A stretch of DNA of 64,000 bases. It comes from Pisaster brevispinus (lineage: Eukaryota; Echinodermata; Asteroidea; Forcipulatida; Asteriidae). The translations under genes and the position numbers were made by a program. Where the stretch lies: positions 7,353,866-7,417,865 of the forward strand of contig JAMKCF010000016.1 of the NCBI GenBank assembly GCA_023634235.1, in the 5' to 3' direction. Shown here in pieces: positions 40,201 through 50,931 of the stretch. The first letter of the stretch is position 1; each line of letters opens with the position of its first letter. Below the pieces are notes generated by a model. It was not told the origin of the DNA, did not search any database, and saw nothing but the letters and a program-made list of their open reading frames with translations.

Positions 40201-40500
40201 ACCAACCCTAACTAGTATCCTAAACCCTAACGTTAAACCCTTACCCTAAACCCTAAATCCTAAACCCTGACCCTAACCCATAACACTAAACCATAAACTC
40301 TATAAACCTAAAACCCTTTAACCGTCACCATAAACCCCAATAGTAACCCTAAACCCTAACCTTTACCGAAATATAAACCCTAACGTTTACCCTAAGCCCT
40401 AACGTTTACCCTAAGCCCTAACCCGAACCCTAATCCTAAACACTAACCCAAAACCCCGAACCCTAATCTTAAACCCTAAACCTAAACCTAACCCAAACAC
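40201..40500. repeat. Degenerate telomere-like (CCCTAA/CCCTAAA) array
   Basis: About 300 bp is made almost wholly of CCCTAA, CCCTAAA and near variants with the C-rich strand on plus, including the local duplication of acgtttaccctaagccctaa at 40383-40420. Unique sequence lies on both sides, so it is interstitial. Confidence 0.92.
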
Positions 40501-41546
40501 AGGTAGCTGATCCAAGGGAATGAGAGATCAAAGAGCGCCCTCTGTTTTTATTATTATTATAATTTGTTTTTTAAACTGCCGTTTATGCGTTCATAATCTG
40601 GATCTGAAGCTGTTCAGCCAACTGGCAATAATGGTCTTCTCCCTCTGGGAATGGGCTGGATCATCCAATGAGCTAATATATCAGTGCGTCCAAAAATGCA
40701 GCGGATATGATTCCAGTGTCGATCCATTTGAATAGGGGAGATGTTGGTAGAAAAGTGGGGGAAAAAAAAGACCGGCACTCGTTACAAATCCCCCCAAAAC
40801 TGTCGTGTGTCAATTTTCTTGTAGATGTTTTTATTGGGGTCACACTGTGGGTTTCTCTTATCAAAATCATCAACTCATGACACAGTTATCGTACGTTTGT
40901 ACACAATGACCACAGGTGTCGTGTTTAGAAGGTATTTGGCTTCAGTTGTATTGAAGGTGACTTTGGGAGCGTGCAAGGGTTATGCATCAAAAGGCCAAAA
41001 GGGACGGACGAACAGACAACCAAACAGAGTGGTGACAGAGGAGGGAATATATGGGGGGGGGGTTGGATAATCACGTCAAATCTTTCAACGTCGTGTTATA
41101 TATACTTTTTCTTTCTCTTGCCCTACGTGTGATGCATAATTCATGAGCTCCTCTGCCCCTGGGGTTGTATTCTTTAGCTTTCTACCTCGTCCGTCTCAAA
41201 GGCGCACGTGTGTGCGGTTTTTCCTTCTCCCCACGTGTCCCCGTAACCTCCAAGGAAGAGAGGAGGGGAAGGAAAAAAACCCTGATGTTTCACCCCTTCC
41301 CTCTTTCTTGATTTACCAATTATCCAAGGGACATGAATGGCTGGGCAAGGTTTGCTCGATCATCCACGCACTGTCTCCGAAGTTTCTCAGTGACTTTCTA
41401 TATCGGTTGTTCTCGGCCAGGATTCAGTGTCGGCGCAGCGGCCGTTCGGAATTGGCCTGGCACGTGTCCGAATATCGGCCGGCACGTCGAGAAAGGAAGA
41501 ACACAATTAACACTGGTGCAATGGATTTTTTTATCTTCTTTCTGTG

Positions 41547-41681
<135 letters not shown>

Positions 41682-41759
41682 TCCTCTTCTTCTTCTTTTG
41701 GTCAGGGTTTGAGCTCCTCCGTGATGGGGTTATTTCAGGGGGACGTTATCCGGAGTGAA

Positions 41760-42390
41760 TAGAGCTATGAATCAACACAGCCCGTCATTACGGGGATCAA
41801 CTTTCAACGGGGGCAGGGAGCGGTAGCGGGCGGGCAGCGCTCGCGAGCAGCGTCCGCCGGCCCCAATTTCAAATTCATGTGAAAATTGATAGTTGCGCAC
41901 AGGATGTGGAAATTTTAGACCAATCGACGGTGGCTGATGGCAAATCAGGGGAATCGAGGGGAAAGAGAGTGAGAGATGCAGCCGAAAAAAAGCACCTGCA
42001 TGACAGGCAGAAATTCATAACGGGAGATCTGGACACAAAGGAGCATTTCCCCCAGACTCTTGTTGTTTCGTCGCGATCGGCCAGCGAAAATCAATATTGC
42101 ATTTACAATCACGGGCGTAGTGGCACTCGTCCAAGGGCCGGGGACTGGGCTCGAAACGAAATCCGGGCAATTACCGTGCGGCAAATCCAATCAGACCTCA
42201 TAGCCTTGGTACCATCATCAATGAATGAAGTTGCAGCGCCATTAACTGCAGTTGATCGACAAAACTCACACATATTCCCCACTATGCCGGAACCGTGCAT
42301 GCCTTTGAACTCCCCACAATTCCGTCAAAAGAGAAACGTAGACAAAAACGCCGGCTTCGTTGCGAAGAAGAGAGCCATGCAATGAAGCAA
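41760..42390. promoter_or_regulatory. CpG-rich start followed by unique sequence and a 168-codon open frame
   Basis: GC-rich sequence at 41810-41870 (gtagcgggcgggcagcgctc, gtccgccggcccc) follows the (CT)55 tract. From 41879 to 42385 a plus-strand frame of 168 residues stays open (starts MKIDSCAQDVEIL, ends FVAKKRAMQ). I recognise no domain, and the composition is not low-complexity. It may be an open frame in conserved non-coding DNA, a lncRNA, or a small intron-nested gene; chance is the simplest reading. Confidence 0.3.
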
Positions 42391-43920
42391 AAGCATACAA
42401 TGAACAGAGCTCATATTGAAAAGTCATTCTAATTACTAGGGTTTTTTTTTTTATAAAAAGAAAGGTATGTCAACCAAATTGACTTGATGAAAGATGAAGA
42501 ATACATTGTTGGAAATTTTCAGAATGAGCGAATTTGAAAGAGACCGTAGCTTTTAGTACACATTTCATTGCCGAAAAAACGTTCCGGTTTAGCGGCCCGG
42601 TGATCATTTCCAAAGGGCAAACTCGGGAAAGCTATCTCCCCGGCTGCCTGGAAGAGTTACTTCTGGTCGGTCGCCGGTTTCGCTAAAAGGAGGAATCCTC
42701 GTATGTGTGTGGTGTCATCGTCGGATGAAAAAAAAAATCACCTGCTTTTTTTCCCCTTCTTCTCTTTCTTTCTCTCTCTCTCTCTCGTTTCTAATTTATA
42801 TTACACTTGAGATATTTGTTTGCCGATCGTCGCCTGACCATAAAATGCGAGGTGATGGGATGGCATTCAACAGATAAAAACAAGGAGCACCGGTGGTGTC
42901 TAGGCTAAGGTCAGAGAACTTGTTTTGGGGTTACTCCTGGACGGTGTTTTGGGGGTTTATTAAAGCATAAAGCCAAACTATTCCGGAAATAAAAGTCTTG
43001 CCGTCATTTCGGCTTCGGCTAGAATATCCTTATCGCAGTCACAGCCATGTCACTCAAGACACGTACTGAGCTCTAGATGTTTATGCGCATGTTGTTACGT
43101 CTTGTTGTCGAGGGGAAAAATAGCAGAGGACCAGTTGCATGGCTTCTGACTGGTATTCCCTTCTCAAGATATACCTATACTAAGCAAATTGTTGTGCTTA
43201 CCAGCTGTGTGAGCATGTTAATTTGCCTGGTAACCTATACTGCTGTAACCAACATAAACCTGCGCTTACCATATTATAAAAAAACCACGATAACTGCTAA
43301 GTTTAGTCAGAATCCTTAACAACCACGTGAGATGACCGCACTCTGTTAGTATTTTCAGTGTCACACTAGACCTCTATCATGCTGCCTCCATATTGGTCAT
43401 GTTCCTTGTATCCAAAAACAGTTATGGATGCTGGCGGTCATTTCACATAAAGGAACCAGACCATTTGTCCTTCCAGCCTCGGTTTGGTTACATTGATTTA
43501 AATGGGAGAAAATCAAGACGGTTGGGTCAAGATAAAGGTCTATTGGTTTACTCCACGTCTCGGTATGATGGTTGGGTTGAATTTGGATTCGTGGGGGGAG
43601 GGGGTTGATATACGTAAGGAAATCACTCTTGAAGTGATTCTACATATAATCATCTATGATTCTCAATGACAAAATATGCAAACAGGTGGATGCGGCAATT
43701 AACAAACCCCCCTTTCTCCCTCCCGTGGCACCCACCCACAGCCACAAGTCATTAGTGGAAAATGTATAACCACGAAGCGCCGCGGTTCATAATAGTCGCT
43801 AGATCACACTCGCACGGCCAGGGATGATGGGCGACAATATTAGTATTAACCCGCACCGCGGGAATTGCAATTAAATCATACAGACAATAAACAAAACAAT
43901 GTAGTAAAAAAAAATCTCAC

Positions 43921-43989
43921 CTGTCCGTTGCATCCGGGAATTTGTGTCCACGTGTGTGCTAACTGGATAAGGAAATGCAGTTCCACTAC
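43921..43989 (-). CDS. erg: Erg-like ETS factor, linker exon matching the vertebrate AAFIFPNTSVYPEA exon
   Basis: This 69-nt minus-strand exon has a ttgttttaccag acceptor and a strong ACAG|gtgaga donor, phase 1 at both ends. It encodes (G)SGTAFPYPVSTHVDTNSRMQ then RT(G or E). It resembles the vertebrate ERG segment GAAFIFPNTSVYPEATQRITTRP: Gly-x-Ala-Phe near the start, P.(T/V)S in the middle, and a polar end with Arg and Thr. In vertebrates this segment is, to my recollection, an alternatively spliced 72-bp exon, so a 69-nt symmetric exon in the same order is a good match. The next coding exon I can find on the 3' side lies 31.9 kb away. A second copy of the tRNA-derived SINE lies about 170 nt upstream in the transcript sense (44165-44320). 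Confidence 0.87.
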
Positions 43990-44164
43990 CTGGTAAAACA
44001 AATGAACATTTATAGCAACATTAATTCTCGATACAAACAAGCTTGTTAATTATGATCTTCCATATTGACTCCAGCTGTTCATCTGATTACACACTTAAAG
44101 ACCAAAACACGTTATTTATATATTGATGAATGCAAATTATCAACTAAGGAGATCGCCAACATTA

Positions 44165-44320
44165 GGGCTAGATGGCTCTGTCGGTAGAGCGCATCAGGCA
44201 CGTTAATCCGGAGGCCGCAGGTTCACGTCCTGCTCTGGTCATTTTTCAAGTGTAACCTCAAATTACTTAAAAGTTACTTAGTCAGTTTCTTTTGCGGCTT
44301 ATTACTTGATGACAAAAAAC
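44165..44320 (+). mobile_element. tRNA-derived SINE, second family, copy 1
   Basis: The head reads gatggctctgtcggtagagcgcatcaggcacg...ggaggccgcaggttcacgtcctgctctggtca, with an A-box-like part and a GGTTCACGTCC B box. The downstream stretch (caaattacttaaaagttactta, then cggcttattacttgatga) matches the copy at 45935-46100 in order. It is tRNA-like but not a full tRNA gene. Confidence 0.72.
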
Positions 44321-45934
44321 AGTTTTGAATCCAATTTTGTTATCGTATTTGCTCTTTCTTCTTTAGCTGCTGATAATTTCAGAGTTTCCTATGTCTTGAG
44401 TTGTCTTTTAGCTATTACCCTTGTGCATTTTTGTATGATGATTTTCATAAAACAGAAGTGAAACTAAGACAGAGGGCTATATTATTATTTCTAAGTTGAC
44501 ATTTTCAGTAATCCTGCAGTTGTTGATAAGTTGATCGCGGCGTGGGGTCTGTGCCTGCTTTAGGGCTCCTGAAAAAATATGCTCCCTGGTTCAATCTGGG
44601 TTATTTCAGAAATGTTTCAATTTTTACTCGTTTTAAAATTAGGAATTAGATTCATTTGCTGTCCAATTTATTTTGGTTTTGCAGTCGGCGGAAACAAGAG
44701 GGTGGGGAGGGGGGGGGGGCGCTGCACCCACCCTGATTCAGCTACTTTTCTTGTTTCAGATGTTTTAATGGACCGATAAAGAGAGTTTGAGACAATGTTT
44801 GTTTTTGTTTTTGTTTGTTTGTTTTGTGGGGGGTTTTTTCTTGTGAAAAGAAACCATAACTCTCAACGAATAACTATGCCATTAATAGAAGAACACACGG
44901 GTTGTCTGAATAACCCATCTACAGGTGAACGAATAATCTTAGCCAAAGTCAACGTATCGGCGAAACAGTATTTGTAAAACTAGAGGAAAGTAACCGCACG
45001 TGATGAGAGAGAGAGAGAGAGAAAAAAGTGAATTTGTGTGATTCTAAGGTCTGGCCTCGCATTTCACCGTAAACAAAATTTGTGCACACACACACACACA
45101 CTCAGGTACAGCACACCTATACGTTAGAGGACACCTATTGTACTTTCTGTTGTTCCTGTATTGAAGCAATCCCCATTGGTTTTGTACACAAATGACTAGT
45201 GAGGACACCTGAAAACAAAGAACCGACTAGTGAGGACCTATTGTCCCTATTGTAAAATGTCCTCGGAGGGTAGGCAATACAAACACACACACACATGTTT
45301 ATTTCGCAGTTAGCCTGATTTTGTACCGGCTAGAGGGACAACAACTTTCTTCAAAACAGTCGCCAGACTGTGCATGTTTGATCGATTCTTGTGTGAGAAG
45401 TTTGTTAGTCACAATATGAAGTGAAACAATCAACATGTTTCAGATTATCTTAATGACCGAATAAGCATCCTGAAACAATCAATAATCTTCTGGACAAGAT
45501 GTTTGGCTTCGCGTCCCGGCCGATCAATTAATGTAATTGGTTTTTAACCCTGGCCTGTTTACAAATTAAGTCATCAATTTTAACAGTTTCCTGAACTTTG
45601 TCCAAAAAAGCTCAAAAGAAATGGTGTCGAAGCAGTTAGTACTGTAATAAACAAAATATTATGTTTATAAATATTTTGCTCATAATTCTTAAAAGGTGTT
45701 TCCTCTTTGACTTGTTGTCAACATGTTTTACCCAATCCATCAACTGAAGGTCAAGCTCATTTCTTGTACAAACTCCAGACTCCAAAGAGTTTATGTATAC
45801 TTGTTGAAAAGACAGAAAGAAAAAAATCAGGATGTATTTTCAACTAAGAACGTCGAATCCATGTACGTTTGGCGAGATGAAAGCGGGTACCAACTGTATC
45901 TCTGGCCGTATTGAGGGCAGCGGACACCACGGCA

Positions 45935-46100
45935 CTTTCCAAGAGTCGCCAAACTGAGTAGAGCGTCGGGGCACGTCAAACCGGAGGTCGTTGGTTCATA
46001 TCCCACTCGAGACATTTGTTCTCTGTTCAACTCCACAAATTATTTAAAATTTACCCACTCAGCTTCCCTTGTGGTTTATAACATGATAGTCCCCAACAAA
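45935..46100 (+). mobile_element. tRNA-derived SINE, second family, copy 2
   Basis: The head gtcgccaaactgagtagagcgtcggggcacgtcaaaccggaggtcgttggttcatatcccactcgagaca carries the B-box-like GGTTCATATCC. The body (cacaaattatttaaaatttaccc, then gtggtttataacatgatag) parallels copy 1. It ends about 100 nt from the 90-nt Erg exon. Confidence 0.72.
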
Positions 46101-46195
46101 TTCTAGAAAAAGCCACAAATCTGTTATGGATTAAAATACATTCTTTAACTGGTTTTTGTACTCGTTCATTTGAAAATGTTTAAAAAGCGACATAC

Positions 46196-46285
46196 CTTTC
46201 TGCATTTGTTCGGGGTAGTAATTTGAGGCATTGCACGTGACGTATTTCTTCTCGGTGATTGGCTGGGCTGATCCAATATTTGTAG
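46196..46285 (-). CDS. erg: Erg-like ETS factor, linker exon without a known vertebrate counterpart
   Basis: This is a 90-nt minus-strand exon with a good pyrimidine-rich acceptor (cccccactcctccgcacag) and an AAAG|gtatgt donor. It is phase 1 at both ends and encodes (A)TNIGSAQPITEKKYVTCN then ASNYYPEQMQK(G). It joins in frame to the exons on either side. I see no matching segment in vertebrate ERG between the TSDDVDKAL exon and the AAFIFPNT exon, so it looks like an exon present in this lineage or lost in vertebrates. It is rich in Tyr, Asn and Gln, as expected of a disordered linker. Exon status rests on the splice sites, the continuous frame, the matching phase and the position between two secure exons, not on homology. 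A tRNA-derived SINE ends about 100 nt downstream (45935-46100). Confidence 0.82.
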
Positions 46286-47847
46286 CTGTGCGGAGGAGTG
46301 GGGGAGAAAGCACTAATGTGAGAAACATGCAAATAACTGAAGACGAAGTATGAATAAATTAAAGACAGCGAGCTACAGAGAGTAAGCTCACTTACGAAGA
46401 ATCCCTTTGCCTTATCAGAAATGCATAATAATGAACCTATGGTTTCAGTACGAGAATATAATAATATTAAAACAATGTACAAATGAATCCCAAATGTAAA
46501 AGTGATTCCGAAGTTTCCTCAGCTTTAACATAATACAAAAAAAGTGACGCCCAAAAGGGTCAAGTTGTTGGACTGATTAAGGATGATCAAGATGATTTGG
46601 ATGATGAAGATGATGAAGTCGAGCTTCGGCATGATTTGGATGAAGTCATTGCGACAGGTTTTTCACCCCACACGCAGGAAAGGACAATTACCGCCTGGTT
46701 TTACCTGCTATCGATCAGAGATAATATCAACTTCAGTCAACCCTTATGATAGATGAAAAGAAGAAGAAAGAAGAAAAAAAAAAAGGACTTTCCCCAGGCG
46801 AGATGCCGAATGCAAATAGGTTTCTCCTTTTCATCAAGTGAATTTCGTTTTATTATTGAACAACTCAACCAAAAAGAACACAAACATTTACACGTCGGAG
46901 GAAAAACGAGGTGGAAGAAAAAAAAAAACCCAGCAAAAGCCTGAAGTGGGGAGAAGAAGTCGAGGGAATAAAGAAAATGCTGAGGCAACGTGAATATTCG
47001 GAAGACTGCTCCCGGGATACACGGGTCCATTTTCCCCCCTCATGCTCTTCCGAATCAGAACCAAAATAAGATCCATGTTTTCCTTGTCAACACGGCATCG
47101 CTGGCGTCGTGTTGTGACTTTAACCATCGTGACTCTGTGTGTGTGTATGTGTGTGTGTGACGGTAGAGGTGGGGGGGGGGGACCGGGAAGAGCAAATCGT
47201 GGCGGCAGTGGAGGTTGCGTTTCCTGCGGAACCACGATTCAGTCGCTTCGCTGCGAGTGATTGTTTGTACGCGGTGCGCGTCTTTTTTTTTTATGAACCT
47301 GCAACCATGGAGAAGCAGATATTAAAAAACGCAGAGTTTTTTTTTTTTACCACCCCGCATCTCTGCCTCTCTGTAGATCTCACGTCCATACACAAGATAG
47401 ACTTAATTGCTAACTCACTGTGGACTACACTTATAAATGCCGTTTAATGAAATATTTCAGAAGGGGCAAAACATTGTTATGGAATAGCTTCTTGGGTTTT
47501 CGTGACTTTTTTTATTATTTTTTATTATCCTGGACTGTTTATTGATGACTTGACAAGTCATTTATCACCGATCAATCATCTAGTCAGGGGAAATAATTGC
47601 AATTGTGCCTTAAGTGCAAAAAGTGTAAACCCCTTCAGCATCTTAGACGGTTGGCAGTTTTGTTCCCCTGTGTCTCTCTCGTTTCTGTACGCAACGGGAA
47701 CAAAAGTCTCTTTTTGTTGTGCAATTTTCCACGACAGTAACTCCTCACAGTGGAATTCACTCTTTCATTGGAGTTTGACGCCACGTCATGTGGAATAACT
47801 GTTCGTGATAGCTTCACAACCGAAAGACGCCCTCAAAGTCAGTCACT

Positions 47848-47922
47848 CCACCAAGGGTAAACACGTCCACCAATGAAATTCACCAAATGAACTTCATTGG
47901 TGGACGTGTTTACCCTTCGTGG
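47848..47922. repeat. Near-perfect inverted repeat, 30-bp arms, 15-nt loop
   Basis: The left arm 47848-47877 and the right arm 47893-47922 pair with one mismatch; the shared core is AAGGGTAAACACGTCCACCA followed by ATGAA. A few more bases pair outside if a 4-nt indel is allowed (CACT-CCAC against CACTCTCTCCAC). It lies in a short Erg intron. Confidence 0.93.
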
Positions 47923-48189
47923 AGAGAGTGAGAACACATCAAAATGCCTTTTCCAGATGAAACACACAAGGCAGTTTACATGGCAGTTACTGTGTAGTTC
48001 CAATGTTGTTCTATTATTCCTTTTTTTTTTAAAGAAGAAACTCTCTGTGGGGACCACTTAGAACAATGAGAACCTTGTGGGGGTAGCATTGTTCAATTGT
48101 TAAGTTGGCGTCTGTAAGGGCACCAGACCACACCGCACACCCCATCCATCTCAACACCACCCCGTCGGCTTGACCGTGGACCAGTTTAA

Positions 48190-48520
48190 ATCGAGCTGCT
48201 TTTAAGCAGAAAATATTGCTGAACCATTTTCTGCTGTTGCAAACATGAGCAGGACACCAGCCACAGATGCTACATGTGACATGGCTCTTTCGGCTGGTAA
48301 CCTAAGCCTGCAAAGCAAAATGTTTTGTGCTGAACTACTTGTTTGTGTGCTGAAGCAGGAAATTAGGCCCAATAAATTTATGCTTACCAGGATAAGGTTA
48401 CCAGCCAAAGTACAATGTCACTCGTACATTCTGATCCTGCTTATTTTTGCTTAGCAGAACATGTAAGCAATTTTGTTGCAGCTCTATGAAATTGGGCCCT
48501 GAAATTGGGTACCAGCCAAA
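48190..48520. repeat. Dispersed repeat with ttagcag/ttaccagcc words
   Basis: The segment contains agcagaaaatattgctgaac, tgcttaccaggataaggtta and gcagctctatgaaattggg. A related but poorer segment with gtgcttaccagctgtgtgag and ctggtaacctatactgctg lies at 43150-43270. I recall the 'tctatgaaattgggccc' phrase as a repeat motif of echinoderm genomes; no terminal structure or coding frame is seen. Confidence 0.5.
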
Positions 48521-48751
48521 AAATGTCGTTTTATGTACGCTGAATTCGACTGGTTCCTTGTTAATTTTTGCTTAGCAAATGCATGTGTTGAGCAATATTG
48601 TGAACTGGGTTATGACCTACAGTGTGAAAACCACCAATCACCGGGTTGTTCCAAAAATCCCAGGCTTCAGACCAACTCGCCAGGTTACAACCAGAGTCTG
48701 ATCAGACCCCTTTAGGTAACAATGAAGACAGTAATATATTGTTGCTATTAC

Positions 48752-48829
48752 CTTGTGAGCTTGGAGGCGCACGTGGGGATGGCTGCAGGGCTTTATCCAC
48801 GTCATCTGACGTAAGGTTGGGCAGTGGAG
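48752..48829 (-). CDS. erg: Erg-like ETS factor, linker exon just after the PNT domain
   Basis: This 78-nt minus-strand exon lies between ctgacag and AAG|gtaata and is phase 1 at both ends. Joined to the PNT exon it gives LRQ-A-PLPNLTSDDVDKALQPSPR followed by APPSSQ. The block PLPNLTSDDVDKALQ.SPR matches vertebrate ERG (PLPHLTSDDVDKALQNSPR) almost residue for residue, in the same place directly after LRE, so the call is secure. The tail APPSSQ differs from the vertebrate MHARNT. The conserved acidic TSDDVDKAL stretch is part of the region after the PNT domain. The intron before it is 8,320 nt. Its acceptor pyrimidine tract is built from a (TTTG)n microsatellite at 48836-48858. Being symmetric in phase, the exon could be skipped without breaking the frame, as the matching human exon is known to be. 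Confidence 0.95.
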
Positions 48830-48835
48830 CTGTCA

Positions 48836-48858
48836 GACAAACAAACAAACAAACAAAA
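48836..48858. repeat. (CAAA)n / (TTTG)n tract at the acceptor of the second Erg exon
   Basis: On the minus strand about five TTTG units run directly into tctgacag, the acceptor of exon 48829-48752. The tract supplies most of the pyrimidines ahead of this splice site. Confidence 0.9.
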
Positions 48859-50795
48859 CGTTTTGTTTACAAACTTGAAGAGGGCTCTACTTGATACAAA
48901 CTATAATTAAGTGAAAGGGAACAGTAGTTTCAAACAGAGGCGTTAATAGTATTTGTATACTGTGAAGAATGTACTTGCTTCTTAGGAAAGACACAATAAA
49001 AACCCACGTCCTCCAGCCCCAGCCCCATCTCCACCCCCCCCCCCATTTCCCGAGCCCCTTCCACACGAACTCGTACCTTTTGTTTGTGTCAGTCAATAAT
49101 GTTCTATTGTTCTGTAATAGTGGGTAGGTCAAGCAAGAATGCGTTGCTCTTCATTGTTATAATTGTTACATTCGACCGAGCAACAATGCCGCCGGAGAAG
49201 AACCAGCGTATAGACAGTCCTTGCTTGGTGTAATAACTTTCACAGTGGGCTTAAAGAGGGCGCCCTCACTTGCCGGTAACATGATTAGGACGATGCATTC
49301 ACTGAGTCCTCAAAGCTAATGATAAGTACTGAGGTTAGAATAACTACTTAAAACATGGTGTGGTGCAGGGACAATTTTATGCCTACCAGGCCCTATTTCG
49401 TGGAAAAAGGTAAACAAACAACATTTTTAATACATTTCCGTTGAATGTCCGTAAAAGTGTTTGTATCCGCCTGTTTGTTTTGCTCACTTGACCTGGGTTG
49501 TTTGTTTGTTTGTTTGTTTGTTTGTCGACGTAGCTATCTTCTTGTTCGGTTTATTGTTATCCTCCAAATCGCTTCTTCTTATAAGTTGTACCTTATATAG
49601 TTACTTAGAACGATCGAAAAATACCAATCAATAATCTGAAATAATATCAAAAGGTGGCGCTATCGCGTTTTGGGCGCTTCACTTCTGCATCGGAAGACAA
49701 AAGCTAAATTAAAATGAAACATATTATCTCATTTATTTTCGTCTTAATTTAAAAAACACAGATGGTCGAGAATGATAGCAGAGCATGGTTTGACCGAATT
49801 AACCAGTTTCCACGCATCTCAGAGGAAACATAAAACATACATTGCCGATTAAAGTAAAAAAAAAAAATAAGGAAGCAGATCCCCGCGACTGCCAAAAGGA
49901 AAATGGGGAGAAATGGCACTTTTCATTTTGTGTTAGAAATCTTCGGACTTTGATCATAGCGCGGGGAGGCTCTTCAGGTTGACCGCGTTTTATACCGTCC
50001 AGGCCCCCAACTTGCTCATCGTGTGTGAGGGGTGCCGTCTTAGGTCCCGCCGCCTAATTGCCAATGTACACACGCAATAATCACATATTAGAGGATCTAA
50101 AAGCCTTTCGAAATCACTTCCAACACTGTGAGCCGCTGAGTGTAATTGGAATAGTCGTGATGTGATATCATCTTTACGTATGATATTATTAAGTGCCTGC
50201 CGGTAGCTTGAACGAAATGCTGGTTTAAAGGGCCTCGCCGTTCACCAGTTGACATTGTGTTTCCCCTCATTATTTCGGGGGAAGAATTTATCAACTAAAA
50301 GCTTCTTCTTTTCCTCTCTCATTATTATAATTTTTTTTTTGATTGACGAAACACAGTTGATGATTATTTCGCCTCGGGTATTGGTTGTTTTCATAAACCA
50401 GCAATTTTAACAATGACGCATAATTACCTTTGGTGTACTCTAGGTTTTGTTTCTGTGACTTTCGTTTATGAACCCAGTTTTTTTTAACATTATTTGGGTC
50501 TCGGGTTAATTCTTCCGGCGTGGCCTAATTTCATTCTTATATTTGTTATGTTTCTATTAAAGCTGAGTAATGACGAGCCTCGCTAAGTAGAGATTAGATT
50601 AGCCGTTGAAAACAATAACAATAATAATTTGGTGATACAATTTATTAATATCAAACATAAATAATTTTTCCATTAATTTCAAAATTTCAAATTTCACAGT
50701 GTACATTTAAGTATAAATTCGATGAAAGGAAAAAAGAAGGAAAAAAACCCATTCAGATTGATTTTTTTAGGGAACAATACACGAAGTTGTTTGCT

Positions 50796-50836
50796 GATGT
50801 TGTTGTTGTTGTTGCTGTTCGTGTTGTTGTTGTTGT

Positions 50837-50910
<74 letters not shown>

Positions 50911-50931
50911 CATGTTGTTGTTGTTGTTGTT
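50796..50931. repeat. (TTG)n microsatellite
   Basis: Pure from about 50837 to 50910, with interruptions (gctgttc, catg) on either side. Confidence 0.97.

Larger units (their letters stand above)
43990..46195 (-). other. 2.2-kb intron of the Erg-like gene
   Basis: It is bounded by the donor AAAG|gtatgt at the 46196 exon and the acceptor ttttaccag at the 43989 exon. It contains two copies of a tRNA-derived SINE on the plus strand, a (GA)n tract near 45006-45021, two (CA)n tracts near 45087-45101 and 45284-45294, and a G-run at 44709-44719. No coding sequence is apparent in it. Confidence 0.85.
46286..48751 (-). other. 2.5-kb intron of the Erg-like gene
   Basis: It lies between the 78-nt TSDDVDKAL exon and the 90-nt exon. 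It holds the 30-bp-armed palindrome at 47848-47922, a dispersed repeat at about 48190-48520, a (TG)n/G-run block near 47139-47180 and low-complexity A- and T-runs at 46770-46786 and 47338-47349. No coding sequence is apparent. Confidence 0.85.

Noticed and set aside
40201..40500. A real chromosome end
   Set aside because: The array is degenerate, only 300 bp, and has unique sequence and gene introns on both sides.
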